DNA of 64,000 nt, taken from assembly GCF_000374185.1 (NCBI RefSeq), contig NZ_KB910518.1, positions 3,171,687 through 3,235,686 of the forward strand, given 5' to 3'. The position numbers and the translations under genes are program-made. The notes under the pieces were generated by a model. It saw only the letters and a list, made by a program, of their open reading frames with translations. It was not told the origin of the DNA and did not search any database. This DNA comes from Paenibacillus sp. HW567 (GTDB taxonomy: Bacteria; Bacillota; Bacilli; Paenibacillales; Paenibacillaceae). Positions 51,344 to 60,863 of this stretch are shown piece after piece (position 1 is the first letter of the stretch; every line of letters starts with the position of its first letter).

Positions 51344-51835
51344 TCATTTCTTGTGCTGTTTATCCTCCATTGTAGCGCTGCGGAGCGGCTCTTGTCGATT
51401 CTCAAGCAGAATCTTTGCGAACACACGCGCACGTTCCAGATCATTTTCATCAGGATGTCCCTTTTTATCCATATTGAATCCAAACGGGCTGAATTCCCCG
51501 GGACAGTAGAATTCGCCGATGATGGTACAGCCTTTCAGCGTAAGCATCTCTGTAATCAGCTCTTTCTTTTTAAACTCACCTGAGCCTGATGTGCAAAAAA
51601 TGAATACCTTCTTGTCCGTACGTAGCATTTTCCGTATGAATTTGAAAATCTTTTTATGAAGCTTGGAAGCGTAAATGCCCGACCCAAAACCGATCAGATC
51701 ATATTTCGCCAACACTTCCGGCCGGACGTCTTCTACCTTGGCGATATCTGCATTCATGACCAGTGCCATAACCTCTGCGATTTTTGCTGTGTTCATTTTG
51801 TGGACCGATTTGTAAATAATCAATGTTTTCATCAT
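51344..51835 (-). CDS. flavodoxin-family protein
   Basis: 163 residues of flavodoxin fold: KTLIIYKSVHKMNTAKIAEV with the phosphate loop, DLIGFGSGIYASKLHKKIF, and KKVFIFCTSGSGEF. Electron carrier or NAD(P)H-quinone/menaquinone-related flavoprotein (a HemG-like role is also possible). GAGAGAGG precedes the ATG. First gene of the cysK operon, under a TetR-type operator. Confidence 0.88.
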   Translation of the reverse strand: MMKTLIIYKSVHKMNTAKIAEVMALVMNADIAKVEDVRPEVLAKYDLIGFGSGIYASKLHKKIFKFIRKMLRTDKKVFIFCTSGSGEFKKKELITEMLTLKGCTIIGEFYCPGEFSPFGFNMDKKGHPDENDLERARVFAKILLENRQEPLRSATMEDKQHKK

Positions 51836-51868
51836 TACACCTCTCTCTTCAATATATAATCATCATAT

Positions 51869-51892
51869 GAATGAACATAAATAAATTCATTC
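51869..51892. promoter_or_regulatory. TetR-type operator before the flavodoxin operon
   Basis: GAATGAA-N10-TTCATTC, the same layout as the site at 52579-52602 in front of the TetR gene, located 34 bases before the flavodoxin start. Confidence 0.75.
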
Positions 51893-51972
51893 AATTTATT
51901 AAAAAAATAATGCGCGTGAAGCAAAAATAATATTCACCCGCATTTTTTCAGTGTATTTAACATGCTTTCATT

Positions 51973-52557
51973 TTATGGCTGAATATCCGTCAGACCCTTC
52001 ATCACAAACTCCACTAAATAATCCATGATCTGCGGGAAATGCTGAATGCCAATCTGCTCCTTATGTATATCTATATAGGGTATGGAATTTAAGAGGGCTA
52101 GTATAAGATCATCGTCCAGATCCCTTCTTATTTTTCCTTCAGATTTCCATTTTTTGATCAGCTCGGAGGCTGCACTATTCGTAAATTCATCGACGCTCTC
52201 AATACCGCCTTTTTCATAAAACTCCTTCTCCAGCTTGCTGAAAAGCTCCCTGTTATACCATTCCTTCAATATTGGATTCGAAATCATGCCGTTATAATTC
52301 AGCGCCAATACTTCTTTGAGCAATTTCAGGGGCTCCTCGTCAGGGTTAACCGTCTCCATAATGTGCTGCTTCAGTTTTTCATTTTCTTTCAAATAAATCT
52401 CCATGAAGAGCTTCTCTTTCGAGGCGTAATAATTATAAAATGTACCTACCGCCATCCCTGCCATCCTGGTAATGTCGGAGACATTGGTATCCTTAAAACC
52501 TTTGGAGCTGAACAGCTCTTTCCCGCATTTGAAAAGTTCAGTTTTTTTATCTTCCAT
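51973..52557 (-). CDS. TetR-family regulator
   Basis: 194 residues: HTH ELFKCGKELFSSKGFKDTNV, SDITRMAGMAVGTFYNYYAS, KEKLFMEIYLKENEKL, then a helical ligand domain of about 130 residues. The ATG at 52557 is preceded by GGAG; the longer frame is unsupported. The two matching operators indicate that it represses itself and the flavodoxin-cysK operon. Ligand unknown. Confidence 0.9.
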   Translation of the reverse strand: MEDKKTELFKCGKELFSSKGFKDTNVSDITRMAGMAVGTFYNYYASKEKLFMEIYLKENEKLKQHIMETVNPDEEPLKLLKEVLALNYNGMISNPILKEWYNRELFSKLEKEFYEKGGIESVDEFTNSAASELIKKWKSEGKIRRDLDDDLILALLNSIPYIDIHKEQIGIQHFPQIMDYLVEFVMKGLTDIQP

Positions 52558-52578
52558 AGCTATCAACTCCATTCTCTT

Positions 52579-52602
52579 GAATGAATTCAATATTATTCAT
52601 TC
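52579..52602. promoter_or_regulatory. TetR-type operator at its own promoter
   Basis: GAATGAA-N10-TTCATTC, 22 bases upstream of the TetR start; matches the flavodoxin-operon site. Confidence 0.75.
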
Positions 52603-52639
52603 ACATTGTAGCACAGCAGTCTCCACCTTACAATCTACA

Positions 52640-52680
52640 GAAGAAAACCCCGCCGTCTCCGGCAGGGCCAAGGTCTATTA
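52640..52680 (-). terminator. MCP terminator, dispersed repeat copy 2
   Basis: CCCTGCCG-GAGA-CGGCGGGG with TTTTCTTC on the minus strand, just after the MCP stop. The 21 bases 52658-52678 are identical to 17036-17056. Confidence 0.75.
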
Positions 52681-52682
52681 GG

Positions 52683-54377
52683 CTACACGTTAAATCTGGC
52701 TACCAGTCCCTGCAGCCCTTGAGCGAGCGAGCTCAGCGCGCCGGCTGAAGAAGCGATTTGTTCCACCGAGGCCATCTGCTCCTGTGAAGCGGCTGCGACC
52801 TGCTGCGTGCTCGATGCCGTTGTTTCAGAGATATGTGTCACGGTGCGGATGGATTCCACAATTTCTTCGGTTGCCGCTGTAATTTCTTCCACTGCTCCCG
52901 AGACCTCCTGCACCTGTCCGGCTAACGCATCTATGGAGATACGAATCTCGCCGAAGGAGTGTCCGGCCTCTTCAATAATCTCCGTACCGCCCTGCACCTC
53001 GCTCATGCTCTTCTTCATGACCTTCACCGCGTCATCGGCGTCGGATTGAATGCCCGCTGCCATCACAGCGATAAGATTGGCCGATTCACCGGATTGTTCC
53101 GCCAGCTTGCGGACCTGATCAGCCACCACGGCAAACCCCCGGCCCTGCTCTCCGGCCCGCGCCGCTTCGATGGTTGCGTTAAGCGCCAGCATGTTGGTCT
53201 GCGAGGCAATGCCTTTGATAACATCCACAATGCTGCCGATTTCCCGTGAACGGTCCACGAAGCCAAGCACCTGCCCGGACAAAGACTGAATTGAGCGGTT
53301 AATCGAGTCCATCTGGCTGACCGCAGCCTGGAGAGACACATCACCGGCAAGGGCGAACTCGCTTGATCGCAGTGAAGCTTCCGAAATATCCTGCACGCTG
53401 GAGGCAATCTGCTGGATGCCGGTGGACATCTCCACAATTGTTGTCATATTCGTCTGCAAATCATTCATCTGCCGGTCATTGCCGGAAGCAACCTCGCCCA
53501 TAATGCCGGCAATCTTTTCCGTAGCTTCGGCGGTGACGCCGCTCTCGGAGGTAAGCTTGATCGAGGAAGCCGCGAGGCCGCTTGCCGACTCATTCACCTG
53601 TCCGATCAAAGAGGCAAGGTTGTCCGTCATTTTGTTAAAGTTACGGGCTAACTCGCCAATCTCATCCTTCGTCCGCACATTAAGCTTGCGGGTCAGATCC
53701 GCATCCCCTTCGGCAATTTCCTGCAATTGCGCATTTACACTGCGGAGCGGCTTCACAATTCGCGCCGACAGGAGCAGTGCAACGACTGCAGCCAGCAGCA
53801 CCGACAACCCCGTCACGCCAAAGCTGATCACCATCGCCGAGCTGCGGTGACTGGCCGCCTGGGTCTGCTCCTTCTGAATTTCTTCACCAAGCACGTTCTC
53901 AAAAACCAATTGGGACGCAATGATTTTATCCAGCGAAAGGTTAGTGAACTCTTTTTGCGCATTCGGGAATTCCCCTGCTTTGGCTTTGGCAAAGGCGCTC
54001 TCCAGCACCGTCAGATAATTGCTCCATTCGCTCTCCAGTGTAGTAAGCCCGGACAGCTCTGCGTCATTCAGCCCGGTCTTCTTAAGCTCCCCAATCGCCT
54101 CGGTAATCCCGGGAACCTTAGCCTCATAGCCGGTGAGATACGTCTTTCTTTCCTCATCCGTATTGCTCATAACATACCTTGCAGCCAGTCCGTCCGCCGT
54201 GCGGATCTTGTCTGTCAGCCCCTGCACCAGCGACAGCTTGCTGTAGTTGCGGTTAATTTGATCGCTCAGCATAGTGGCTTTGCCCTGGAAAAGCGTATTT
54301 CCGGCAATGGCAGCGATAAACACGATAATAACTGCGGTGAAGCCGAGCAGAATTTTGGCGCGGATTTTTGTAAACAT
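52683..54377 (-). CDS. methyl-accepting chemotaxis protein
   Basis: 564 residues: N-terminal membrane helix ([20 protein letters not shown]), four-helix-bundle sensor, second helix ([20 protein letters not shown]), HAMP ([20 protein letters not shown]), and cytosolic signalling hairpin with tip motif [20 protein letters not shown] and [20 protein letters not shown]. Senses an outside ligand and feeds CheA. No C-terminal tether pentapeptide. ATG at 54377 follows GGAGG; the longer frame is unsupported. Confidence 0.95.
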   Translation of the reverse strand: MFTKIRAKILLGFTAVIIVFIAAIAGNTLFQGKATMLSDQINRNYSKLSLVQGLTDKIRTADGLAARYVMSNTDEERKTYLTGYEAKVPGITEAIGELKKTGLNDAELSGLTTLESEWSNYLTVLESAFAKAKAGEFPNAQKEFTNLSLDKIIASQLVFENVLGEEIQKEQTQAASHRSSAMVISFGVTGLSVLLAAVVALLLSARIVKPLRSVNAQLQEIAEGDADLTRKLNVRTKDEIGELARNFNKMTDNLASLIGQVNESASGLAASSIKLTSESGVTAEATEKIAGIMGEVASGNDRQMNDLQTNMTTIVEMSTGIQQIASSVQDISEASLRSSEFALAGDVSLQAAVSQMDSINRSIQSLSGQVLGFVDRSREIGSIVDVIKGIASQTNMLALNATIEAARAGEQGRGFAVVADQVRKLAEQSGESANLIAVMAAGIQSDADDAVKVMKKSMSEVQGGTEIIEEAGHSFGEIRISIDALAGQVQEVSGAVEEITAATEEIVESIRTVTHISETTASSTQQVAAASQEQMASVEQIASSAGALSSLAQGLQGLVARFNV

Positions 54378-54486
54378 ATGTATTCCTCCAGATCTGTATG
54401 TATTCTGTACCTCTTGTGTTTCTAGTGCTTTCATCCTACTGCAAAAGGCTTAAATTCATCTGAAGTTAAACTGAGCATTCGCTGAA

Positions 54487-54532
54487 AAAAGACCGTCCTT
54501 CCGGCCAAAGCAGGAATTGACGGTCTTCGTTT
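54487..54532 (-). terminator. terminator of the DUF4173 gene
   Basis: AAGACCGTC / GACGGTCTT arms followed by six T on the minus strand. Confidence 0.9.
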
Positions 54533-54548
54533 AACTTAATGACGGCAG

Positions 54549-56078
54549 CTATTTTGCAAAATATTGATCCAGCGCCCGCTCCGCACGAGACTTCGCCAGA
54601 TTGAAGGAAGGCCACTTTCGTGTAACCTGCGCGTAATTCTCACGCTTATCGTGCAGAATGGTGTCCAGCTTGCCGTTCTCCTGCTTGCTGAAGGCAATCA
54701 GCTTCGGCACAACGTCCGGCGACAGCCGCTCCAAATAGCTCGTATCCAGCTTGCCGCTGGCCTCATACCGCTGGATATTTTGTTCCGCGATAATGGCATC
54801 CATCCCGATAAAGTTGATCAGTACATAGGAGAGCAGCCCAAGCAGAATGTAGCATTTGGCGAGCGGGAACCTCACCTTGCTGATCCGCACCGCGGCAATC
54901 ACGAGCAGCAGCCCAAGGAAAACCATAAAAGCATGCACCAGGAACCGGATATACGTGTATCCATAGGCCTCTTCGTACAGCGTCAGCCGGGAATAGGCGG
55001 AGTACAGCATGACCATAGAACAGAGCACGAGGATATAGAGCAGAAAATTCACTGTTTTGGGCAGCAGACCTTTCTTCTCCCCTACCGAGTGGAGCGATAG
55101 CAGCAGAATGGCGAAATTGATCGAGGTCACCACAATCAGCTCCACAAAACCGCTCCGCGCATAATCAGCATACGTGCTCCCCTCCGGCAGAATCCCCTCC
55201 CAGGCACCGAACAGGTAGGAGAACTGCACACTTACGAACAGCACATATACCGTATTGATGACCGTCAGGATTGTTGTAATGATTACCGGGTCCACCCGCA
55301 GCGACAGGGGATCAGGGAACAGATCAGAGATCGGCTCCGGCGCAGGCCCGCCTTCCATATTCAGCATCGGCTTCGGGTTCCACTCATACAGCTTGTAATC
55401 CACGAAACCCCAGACAAAGCCGAACATTCCCATGCCCAAGAGCACAATCCACAGCACCCGTGCAAAACCTTCGCCAAAAGAAATCCGTTCCAAATATTGC
55501 GGGAGCTCCGCCAGCATCTGATGGAACACACCGTCCGCCGAGGAGAGCAGCGATATGACAACGACCAGCAGCGGAAACGAGATCCCCAGCCCGATCAGCA
55601 CTTTAAAAAGCACCCGCTTGCGTTCGTCCTCCATCTTGCTGCCGGGTCTGCGGATGAGCTTGAACAGGGTAGCCCAGTGCCGCAAGCCTTGGGTAAAAAA
55701 ATGCTCCAGCGCCGCGCCGATCAGCCCGAATCCGCTCCAGGACGGCTGCTTGTAGCTAAGCATGTAGGTCATATGTAATAAGATTAGCACCGGAAGCACC
55801 AGCGAGTTCAGCCCGAAGAAAATCCAGTTGGCAAACAGTACATACGTCAGAGAGAGCAGGAACACCGCCCCCAGCCAGATATAGCTGAACACTGTAGGCT
55901 TACGCAGCTTGTCCTTGGCAAAATAGAGCATATACGCATAGAACAGACACACGAAGATCGGCAATGAAATTCCCGCCATCTTGCCATAGAACAGGTACTG
56001 GTGGACGACCGCCAGCAGAAATGCAGCCACTAAAGCCTGGATAGCCCGTTCCGGTTTCGGTACCGCTTGATCACTCAT
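54549..56078 (-). CDS. DUF4173 polytopic membrane protein
   Basis: 509 residues with about twelve hydrophobic helices, including LLPVLILLHMTYMLSYK-type segments, a central HFFTQGLRHWATLFKLIRRP cytosolic loop, and a soluble C-terminal tail (SYLERLSPDVVPKLIAFSKQ). The family is of unknown function, often annotated with sensor-type regulators. ATG at 56078 has GGAGG eight bases before; the ATG at 56093 is weaker. Single-gene unit divergent from the SgrR-type gene. Confidence 0.85.
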   Translation of the reverse strand: MSDQAVPKPERAIQALVAAFLLAVVHQYLFYGKMAGISLPIFVCLFYAYMLYFAKDKLRKPTVFSYIWLGAVFLLSLTYVLFANWIFFGLNSLVLPVLILLHMTYMLSYKQPSWSGFGLIGAALEHFFTQGLRHWATLFKLIRRPGSKMEDERKRVLFKVLIGLGISFPLLVVVISLLSSADGVFHQMLAELPQYLERISFGEGFARVLWIVLLGMGMFGFVWGFVDYKLYEWNPKPMLNMEGGPAPEPISDLFPDPLSLRVDPVIITTILTVINTVYVLFVSVQFSYLFGAWEGILPEGSTYADYARSGFVELIVVTSINFAILLLSLHSVGEKKGLLPKTVNFLLYILVLCSMVMLYSAYSRLTLYEEAYGYTYIRFLVHAFMVFLGLLLVIAAVRISKVRFPLAKCYILLGLLSYVLINFIGMDAIIAEQNIQRYEASGKLDTSYLERLSPDVVPKLIAFSKQENGKLDTILHDKRENYAQVTRKWPSFNLAKSRAERALDQYFAK

Positions 56079-56193
56079 GGTAAATACCTCCATCTTCTTA
56101 CTATCTTATCCTGATTTTAGCTGATAAAATAAGAAAAAAAAGAGAAAGAAAACACGGATTATTTCCTATTTTGCATGAGGAGGCCTTAGGATC

Positions 56194-57867
56194 ATGAAGC
56201 TTCACAGTCAATTTCTCAAGCTCCATTCACACTACGGCGGAACGCCCGAAATCTCGGTTACCCTGGATGAACTGGCTCAGACCCTGGAATGCACCCACCG
56301 CAATGCCCTGCATATTATCAATAAAATGGCCGCGCAGGGCTGGATCACCTGGACGCCCAGCCGGGGGCGGGGAAAACGCTCCACACTGGTCTTACTGGCA
56401 AGCGCGGAGGATATTGCCCTCGAATCCATGATGCAGGCTATCAGCAGCAAGGAGATCAGCAGTGCCATTGAGGGCATCCGCGGCCATGCCCGCTCCTCCT
56501 CGCTCCAGGATACGCTGCAGGGGTGGCTGCTGGCTTATTTCGGGCATCATTCTGAAATCCGCAGCGACAAGCAGATTGATACACTCCGGCTTCCGGTTAC
56601 CCAGCAGCTTCATACCTTCGATCCGTTGTATATGAATCTGCTGGCCGAATCGTTTGTATCCAGCCATGTGTTTGATGGACTGGTAGGACGGAGCGGCGAA
56701 CGGGGCCGGATCGTTCCTGGCCTAGCCCACGCCTGGGAAACGGACAGCAGCCGCACGGCCTGGACCTTTCATCTGCGCAAGGAGGTATTATTCCATCATG
56801 GAAAGGTGCTGTCCGGGGAGGATGTGGTCTATTCATTTGAACGGCTGATGTTGACCTCGCAGCGGACGCTGTACAGCTTTATTTTCAAGGAAATCGCGGA
56901 GGTAGAGGCACTGAATCCTACCACCGTCCGCATTCTGCTGCGGAAGCCGAACGAGCTGTTCCTCCCCTTTCTGTGCACCAGCAGGGCGGCCATTGTCCCG
57001 AGAGATCTGGAGTCCATCGGTGAAGCTGCCTTTGGACGCAGGCCGGTAGGCACCGGTCCCTTCAAGGTGGTGGAGATGAGCGAGGAGCTCTGTGTGCTGG
57101 AGGTGTTCCCTTATTATTTTCAGGGACGGGCCCACCTGGACCGGGTAGAAATCCTCCACATGCCGTTCGGTGCCGACTCCACACTGCCGGATATCGGCCC
57201 GGCCTTTCATGTCATTCCCAACCCTTCTCTTGAGGACGGAACGCTCTGGAGCCGTATCCATTCCGAATCCTCTGTCCGCAAATTTGTCACCTGCAACACA
57301 AAGAAAAAAGGACCGCTGAACGATCCTCTGCTGCGGGCGGATATTCTGTCTTGTCTGGATGAAGCAGCATGCCCTTACCCAGGGGCTGCCTCCAATTCCA
57401 CCGTTACCTTGCAAATTGCCACCATTCCGCAGTATGCCGCCGATGCCGATTATATTGCGAAGCGGCTGGTACAGCATGGTTATGTCTGCAACGTGCTGTC
57501 CATCTCACCGGAGGAATTCAAAGGCCCCATTCGCCTGGAATCCGATCTGATCGTCTTCTCCCTGCTCCGGGATCAGGATGAGCAGTTGCGGCTATTCGAC
57601 CTGTATCTGACGTTGTCCCAGCACATCGAGCCTCGCACCCGGGCCGATATTGAGGGCATGCTGAACCTTATCACGCGGGAGCCTGATCCCCTGGCAAGAG
57701 CCGAGGGCTTCAAGCGTATTGAGGACAGGCTGACGCGGGAGCATCAGTTGCATATATTGTACGAAAAGCCGGCCGAAACGGCTTACCTGCCTTCCGTGCG
57801 CGGCGTCACCTTCAATAGCCAAGGCTGGGTTGACCTGCGCCATCTGTGGTTTCCGCGCGGCATGTAG
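56194..57867 (+). CDS. SgrR-type regulator (HTH plus solute-binding domain)
   Basis: 557 residues. The N-terminal winged-helix region 1-110 (LDELAQTLECTHRNALHIIN, ITWTPSRGRGKRSTLVLLAS) resembles the SgrR N-domain; residues about 120-555 form an SBP_bac_5-like domain (TFHLRKEVLFHHGKVLSGED, PVGTGPFKVVEMSEELCVLE). No signal peptide, so it senses a cytosolic peptide or sugar phosphate-type ligand. Binding targets are unknown. GAGGAGG precedes the ATG. Confidence 0.9.
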   Translation: MKLHSQFLKLHSHYGGTPEISVTLDELAQTLECTHRNALHIINKMAAQGWITWTPSRGRGKRSTLVLLASAEDIALESMMQAISSKEISSAIEGIRGHARSSSLQDTLQGWLLAYFGHHSEIRSDKQIDTLRLPVTQQLHTFDPLYMNLLAESFVSSHVFDGLVGRSGERGRIVPGLAHAWETDSSRTAWTFHLRKEVLFHHGKVLSGEDVVYSFERLMLTSQRTLYSFIFKEIAEVEALNPTTVRILLRKPNELFLPFLCTSRAAIVPRDLESIGEAAFGRRPVGTGPFKVVEMSEELCVLEVFPYYFQGRAHLDRVEILHMPFGADSTLPDIGPAFHVIPNPSLEDGTLWSRIHSESSVRKFVTCNTKKKGPLNDPLLRADILSCLDEAACPYPGAASNSTVTLQIATIPQYAADADYIAKRLVQHGYVCNVLSISPEEFKGPIRLESDLIVFSLLRDQDEQLRLFDLYLTLSQHIEPRTRADIEGMLNLITREPDPLARAEGFKRIEDRLTREHQLHILYEKPAETAYLPSVRGVTFNSQGWVDLRHLWFPRGM

Positions 57868-57872
57868 CCGCT

Positions 57873-57961
57873 CCGGCAGATAAACCGCCAACCCCCGGCG
57901 GGAGGCCTGCATTAGGCTCCTGCCGGTAAACGCAAAAATACCGGTGGAATATTCACCGGTA
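57873..57961. terminator. two hairpins after the SgrR-type gene
   Basis: A branched stem closed by CCGGCA/TGCCGG (57873-57926) and a perfect TACCGGTG-N7-CACCGGTA hairpin (57939-57961). The second has its T run on the minus side. The rest of the 326-base gap is AT-rich leader, with TTGCGT and TATAGC (58009, 58030) as a weak promoter for the ABC trio. Confidence 0.5.
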
Positions 57962-58193
57962 CCTAAAGTCAATTATGAGGAACATATGTAAAAAAAACTC
58001 CTATTTACTTGCGTTAACTATAAAATTAATATAGCACGGAAATGTCAAGATAGCAAGCATTTTTATGGAAAATGAAGAAAATAAATGTTCATCCCCTCTC
58101 GGGCAGCGTTCAAGGATGAGGGGCGAGCTTGATGCCATTTTATCCACTCCGCAGATTAATGTTATGATCTTCTGCACGAAGGAGGTGCTGTTG

Positions 58194-59009
58194 ATGCAAA
58201 TCAGGCTACATGATATCCGAAAAAGCTTTAAGGTGTACAAACGGCCCGAAGGAAAATGGGGGCTGCTGAAGGGCGCTTTTATGCGCAACGTGACTCAGGT
58301 GGAGGCGCTGGGCGGGATTGGTTTTGAAATTGCCGAAGGCGAGCTTGTGGGCTACATCGGCCCGAACGGAGCCGGCAAATCTACTACCGTCAAGGTAATG
58401 AGCGGCATCCTCACACCGGACAGCGGCGAATGCACAATCATGGGCAAGGTTCCGTGGAAGAACCGGGTGGAGCATGTGTCGAGAATCGGCGTTGTATTCG
58501 GGCAGCGTTCACAGCTCTGGTGGGATGTGCCGGTGGCGGATTCTTTTGATGTGCTTAAGGATATTTACGCCATCACTTCTGGAGATTACAGAGCAAGACT
58601 TGCTGAACTAACAGAGACCCTTGGGGTGGAAGCGCTTTTAAAAACACCTGTAAGACAACTGTCGCTGGGACAGCGGATGCGCTGCGAGCTTGTTGCCGCC
58701 CTGCTGCACCGGCCCAAAATCCTGTTCCTGGATGAGCCGACTATCGGCCTCGATGCGGTATCCAAGCTTGCGCTGCGCAATTTTCTTAGAGAAGAGAACC
58801 GCAAATACGGCGTCACGATGGTGCTGACCACCCATGATATGGACGACATAGAAGCACTCTGCGAGCGGGTAATGGTCATTGGGCACGGACAGCTCCTGTA
58901 TGACGGCCGGCTTGCCGGACTGCAGGATAAGTATGCGCCTGAGGTGATCATGAAGGTGAATACCGACGCCATGATTGCCGCTATGTACAACGACTTGTCG
59001 CTGGTATAA
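58194..59009 (+). CDS. ABC-2 exporter ATPase
   Basis: 271 residues: Walker A GYIGPNGAGKSTTVK, signature LSLGQRMRCELVAAL, Walker B ILFLDEPTIGLDA, H-loop TTHDMDD. Export-type ATPase (the signature LSLGQ is of the ABC-2 class). Drives the two permeases downstream. ATG after GGAGG (8 bases); an earlier TTG is also possible. Confidence 0.93.
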   Translation: MQIRLHDIRKSFKVYKRPEGKWGLLKGAFMRNVTQVEALGGIGFEIAEGELVGYIGPNGAGKSTTVKVMSGILTPDSGECTIMGKVPWKNRVEHVSRIGVVFGQRSQLWWDVPVADSFDVLKDIYAITSGDYRARLAELTETLGVEALLKTPVRQLSLGQRMRCELVAALLHRPKILFLDEPTIGLDAVSKLALRNFLREENRKYGVTMVLTTHDMDDIEALCERVMVIGHGQLLYDGRLAGLQDKYAPEVIMKVNTDAMIAAMYNDLSLV

Positions 59010-59046
59010 GCAGAGGCTCCCATACTTTTTTGAAAGCGGGTGTGAA

Positions 59047-59877
59047 ATGAACTTCAGAAATACCTGCAGGGCCTGCGGCTCGCTTTTCCGCATTCGTATG
59101 GCCGAAGGACTGCAGTACCGAGTTTCGGCGATATCTGGTGTGTTTGTCAGCGTGTTCTGGGGATTGCTGGAATGCGTGCTGTTTACCGTGTTCTATACAT
59201 ACAGCGACAACGGGGCGTGGAATAACAACGGCTTAAGCCTCACGCAAACAATATCCTATGTATGGCTGGCCCAGGCGCTGTTTGTGCTGCAGACGATGAG
59301 CATTGACAGTGAGATTATGGGCAAAATCAACAACGGCGACGTTGGCGTGGAGCTGTGCCGCCCGATGAATCTGTATACGCACTGGTTCGTCAAAAGCTCG
59401 GCAGGCAAGCTTGGAACCTCCTGGGTCCGCAGCCTGGCAACCATTGCTGTCGGACTATTGATGCCTGCCGGGTACGCGCTGGGCAGACCTGCTTCTGTCC
59501 TTGGCTTTTTATATTTCCTTTTATCGGTTGTGATGGCTTTTGTTCTGTGCTCCGCTTTTGCCATGTTCGTGACCGCCATACGTCTGAATGTAACATGGGG
59601 CGACGGGCCAACGTATATTCTGCTGCTGGTCAGCGGTATTTTATCCGGCACCTATCTTCCGCTCAGGCTCTGGCCCGATTTCATGCAGACCTTTCTGTAT
59701 CTCCAGCCTTTTGGCGGATTCGCCGATATCCCGTTGCAGTTGTACGTGGGCAGCCTTCCTCCCTCAGCGGCCCTCCCTGGAGTTGGCCTACAGCTTATCT
59801 GGAGCGCCATCTTCATTGTGGCCGGACGGTTCATCATGAACCATAAGCTGAAAAACATCATCGTGCAGGGAGGTTGA
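59047..59877 (+). CDS. ABC-2 exporter permease 1 (ABC2_membrane_6-like)
   Basis: 276 residues, six membrane helices: ISGVFVSVFWGLLECVLFTV, ISYVWLAQALFVLQTMSIDS, and LLVSGILSGTYLPLRLWPDF with MQTFLYLQPFGGFADIPLQL near the end. With permease 2 it forms the channel. The substrate is unknown; this trio type exports lipids, antibiotics or polysaccharides in relatives. Weak ribosome site; likely coupled reading. Confidence 0.88.
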   Translation: MNFRNTCRACGSLFRIRMAEGLQYRVSAISGVFVSVFWGLLECVLFTVFYTYSDNGAWNNNGLSLTQTISYVWLAQALFVLQTMSIDSEIMGKINNGDVGVELCRPMNLYTHWFVKSSAGKLGTSWVRSLATIAVGLLMPAGYALGRPASVLGFLYFLLSVVMAFVLCSAFAMFVTAIRLNVTWGDGPTYILLLVSGILSGTYLPLRLWPDFMQTFLYLQPFGGFADIPLQLYVGSLPPSAALPGVGLQLIWSAIFIVAGRFIMNHKLKNIIVQGG

Positions 59878-59885
59878 GCGGAACA

Positions 59886-60677
59886 ATGATCGCTGAAGGC
59901 AAAATCTATTTCAAATATTTGCGGATGCATCTGCTGTCGGGCATGGAATACAAGGGGTGGTGGCTGATGCTGATCCAGGTGCTTGTCGTTGTCATCTCGG
60001 ACCCTATCTCAACAGTGCTTCTCTTCTCCCGCTTCGGCAACATCGGGGAATGGACCGTGGCACATATCATTCTGGTCTATGCACTGGCGATAGCCTCCTT
60101 CGGACTGGCGGAGAGCTTCTGCCGCGGCTTTGATTATTTTCCGTGGCAAATGCTGCGTTCCGGCGACTTCGACCGGCTGCTGCTCCGCCCCCGCTCCTTG
60201 TTCGTCCAGGTTGCGGCCTCAAGGTTTCATCTTCATCGTGCGGTCCGCCCCATTACAGGAATCTGCGCAGTCTTATGGGCGCTCTCGAAGCTCGGCGTTT
60301 CCCTTACCCCCGCAAAGATTGGAATTCTGCTTATGGCACTGGCAGGCGGCTGCCTCTTGTACTGCGGGGTGTTCGTGCTTACTTCGGGGCTTGCCTTCTT
60401 TACCATCAAAGGGCTGGACTGGATCTATATCCTGACCAATGCCAGCTATCAGATCACCCGCTGCCCGGAGCCATATATGCCGGGGGCGCTGAAGTCCATG
60501 TTCAGCTTCGTGCTGCCTATCCTGTTCATCAGCTTCTACCCCGCAGCCACCGTATGCAATTGGGGATATCCGAAATGGCTGGGGCTTATGTCGCTCCCTG
60601 CGGGAGCTGCTTTTTTGGGCTTGTCGCTTCTGGTCTGGCGCATTGGCGTCAGACATTATAAAAGCACGGGAAGCTGA
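59886..60677 (+). CDS. ABC-2 exporter permease 2
   Basis: 263 residues, six membrane helices, starting with MIAEGKIYFKYLRMHLLSGM and including FCRGFDYFPWQMLRSGDFDR and LLLRPRSLFVQVAASRFHLH, the family's conserved cytosolic region. ATG at 59886 is 12 bases from GGGAGG; an in-frame TTG touches that site. Completes the ABC trio. Confidence 0.87.
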   Translation: MIAEGKIYFKYLRMHLLSGMEYKGWWLMLIQVLVVVISDPISTVLLFSRFGNIGEWTVAHIILVYALAIASFGLAESFCRGFDYFPWQMLRSGDFDRLLLRPRSLFVQVAASRFHLHRAVRPITGICAVLWALSKLGVSLTPAKIGILLMALAGGCLLYCGVFVLTSGLAFFTIKGLDWIYILTNASYQITRCPEPYMPGALKSMFSFVLPILFISFYPAATVCNWGYPKWLGLMSLPAGAAFLGLSLLVWRIGVRHYKSTGS

Positions 60678-60696
60678 CTCCCGCTGCCGGATCGGT

Positions 60697-60768
60697 TATA
60701 TCATTTGAACTAAAGAAAATATAAAAGGGCAGAAGTGACGGAGGGGAAGTTTGGATACTTACGGAGCG
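60697..60768 (+). repeat. dispersed element, 5' half copy
   Basis: Aligns with 40315-40386 over 72 bases with about nine differences; downstream stems of the full copy are missing. Same placement as the full copy: right after a plus-strand membrane-protein operon. Confidence 0.7.
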
Positions 60769-60802
60769 GGGATATAGCCATCGAACACAATATATGTCTA
60801 AG

Positions 60803-60845
60803 CAAAAGACAGCATCTGCTCCATACGAGCGAATGCTGTCTTTTA
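60803..60845. terminator. bidirectional terminator
   Basis: AAAAGACAGCAT / ATGCTGTCTTTT perfect 12-bp stem between the convergent ABC trio and PDRP gene. Confidence 0.9.
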
Positions 60846-60863
60846 GCACATAGAGGGCATGTA

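Noticed and set aside
54564..55778. Plus-strand frames over the DUF4173 gene
   Set aside because: Antisense shadows of a polytopic membrane protein; Arg/Gln/His-rich as expected from reversed hydrophobic codons.
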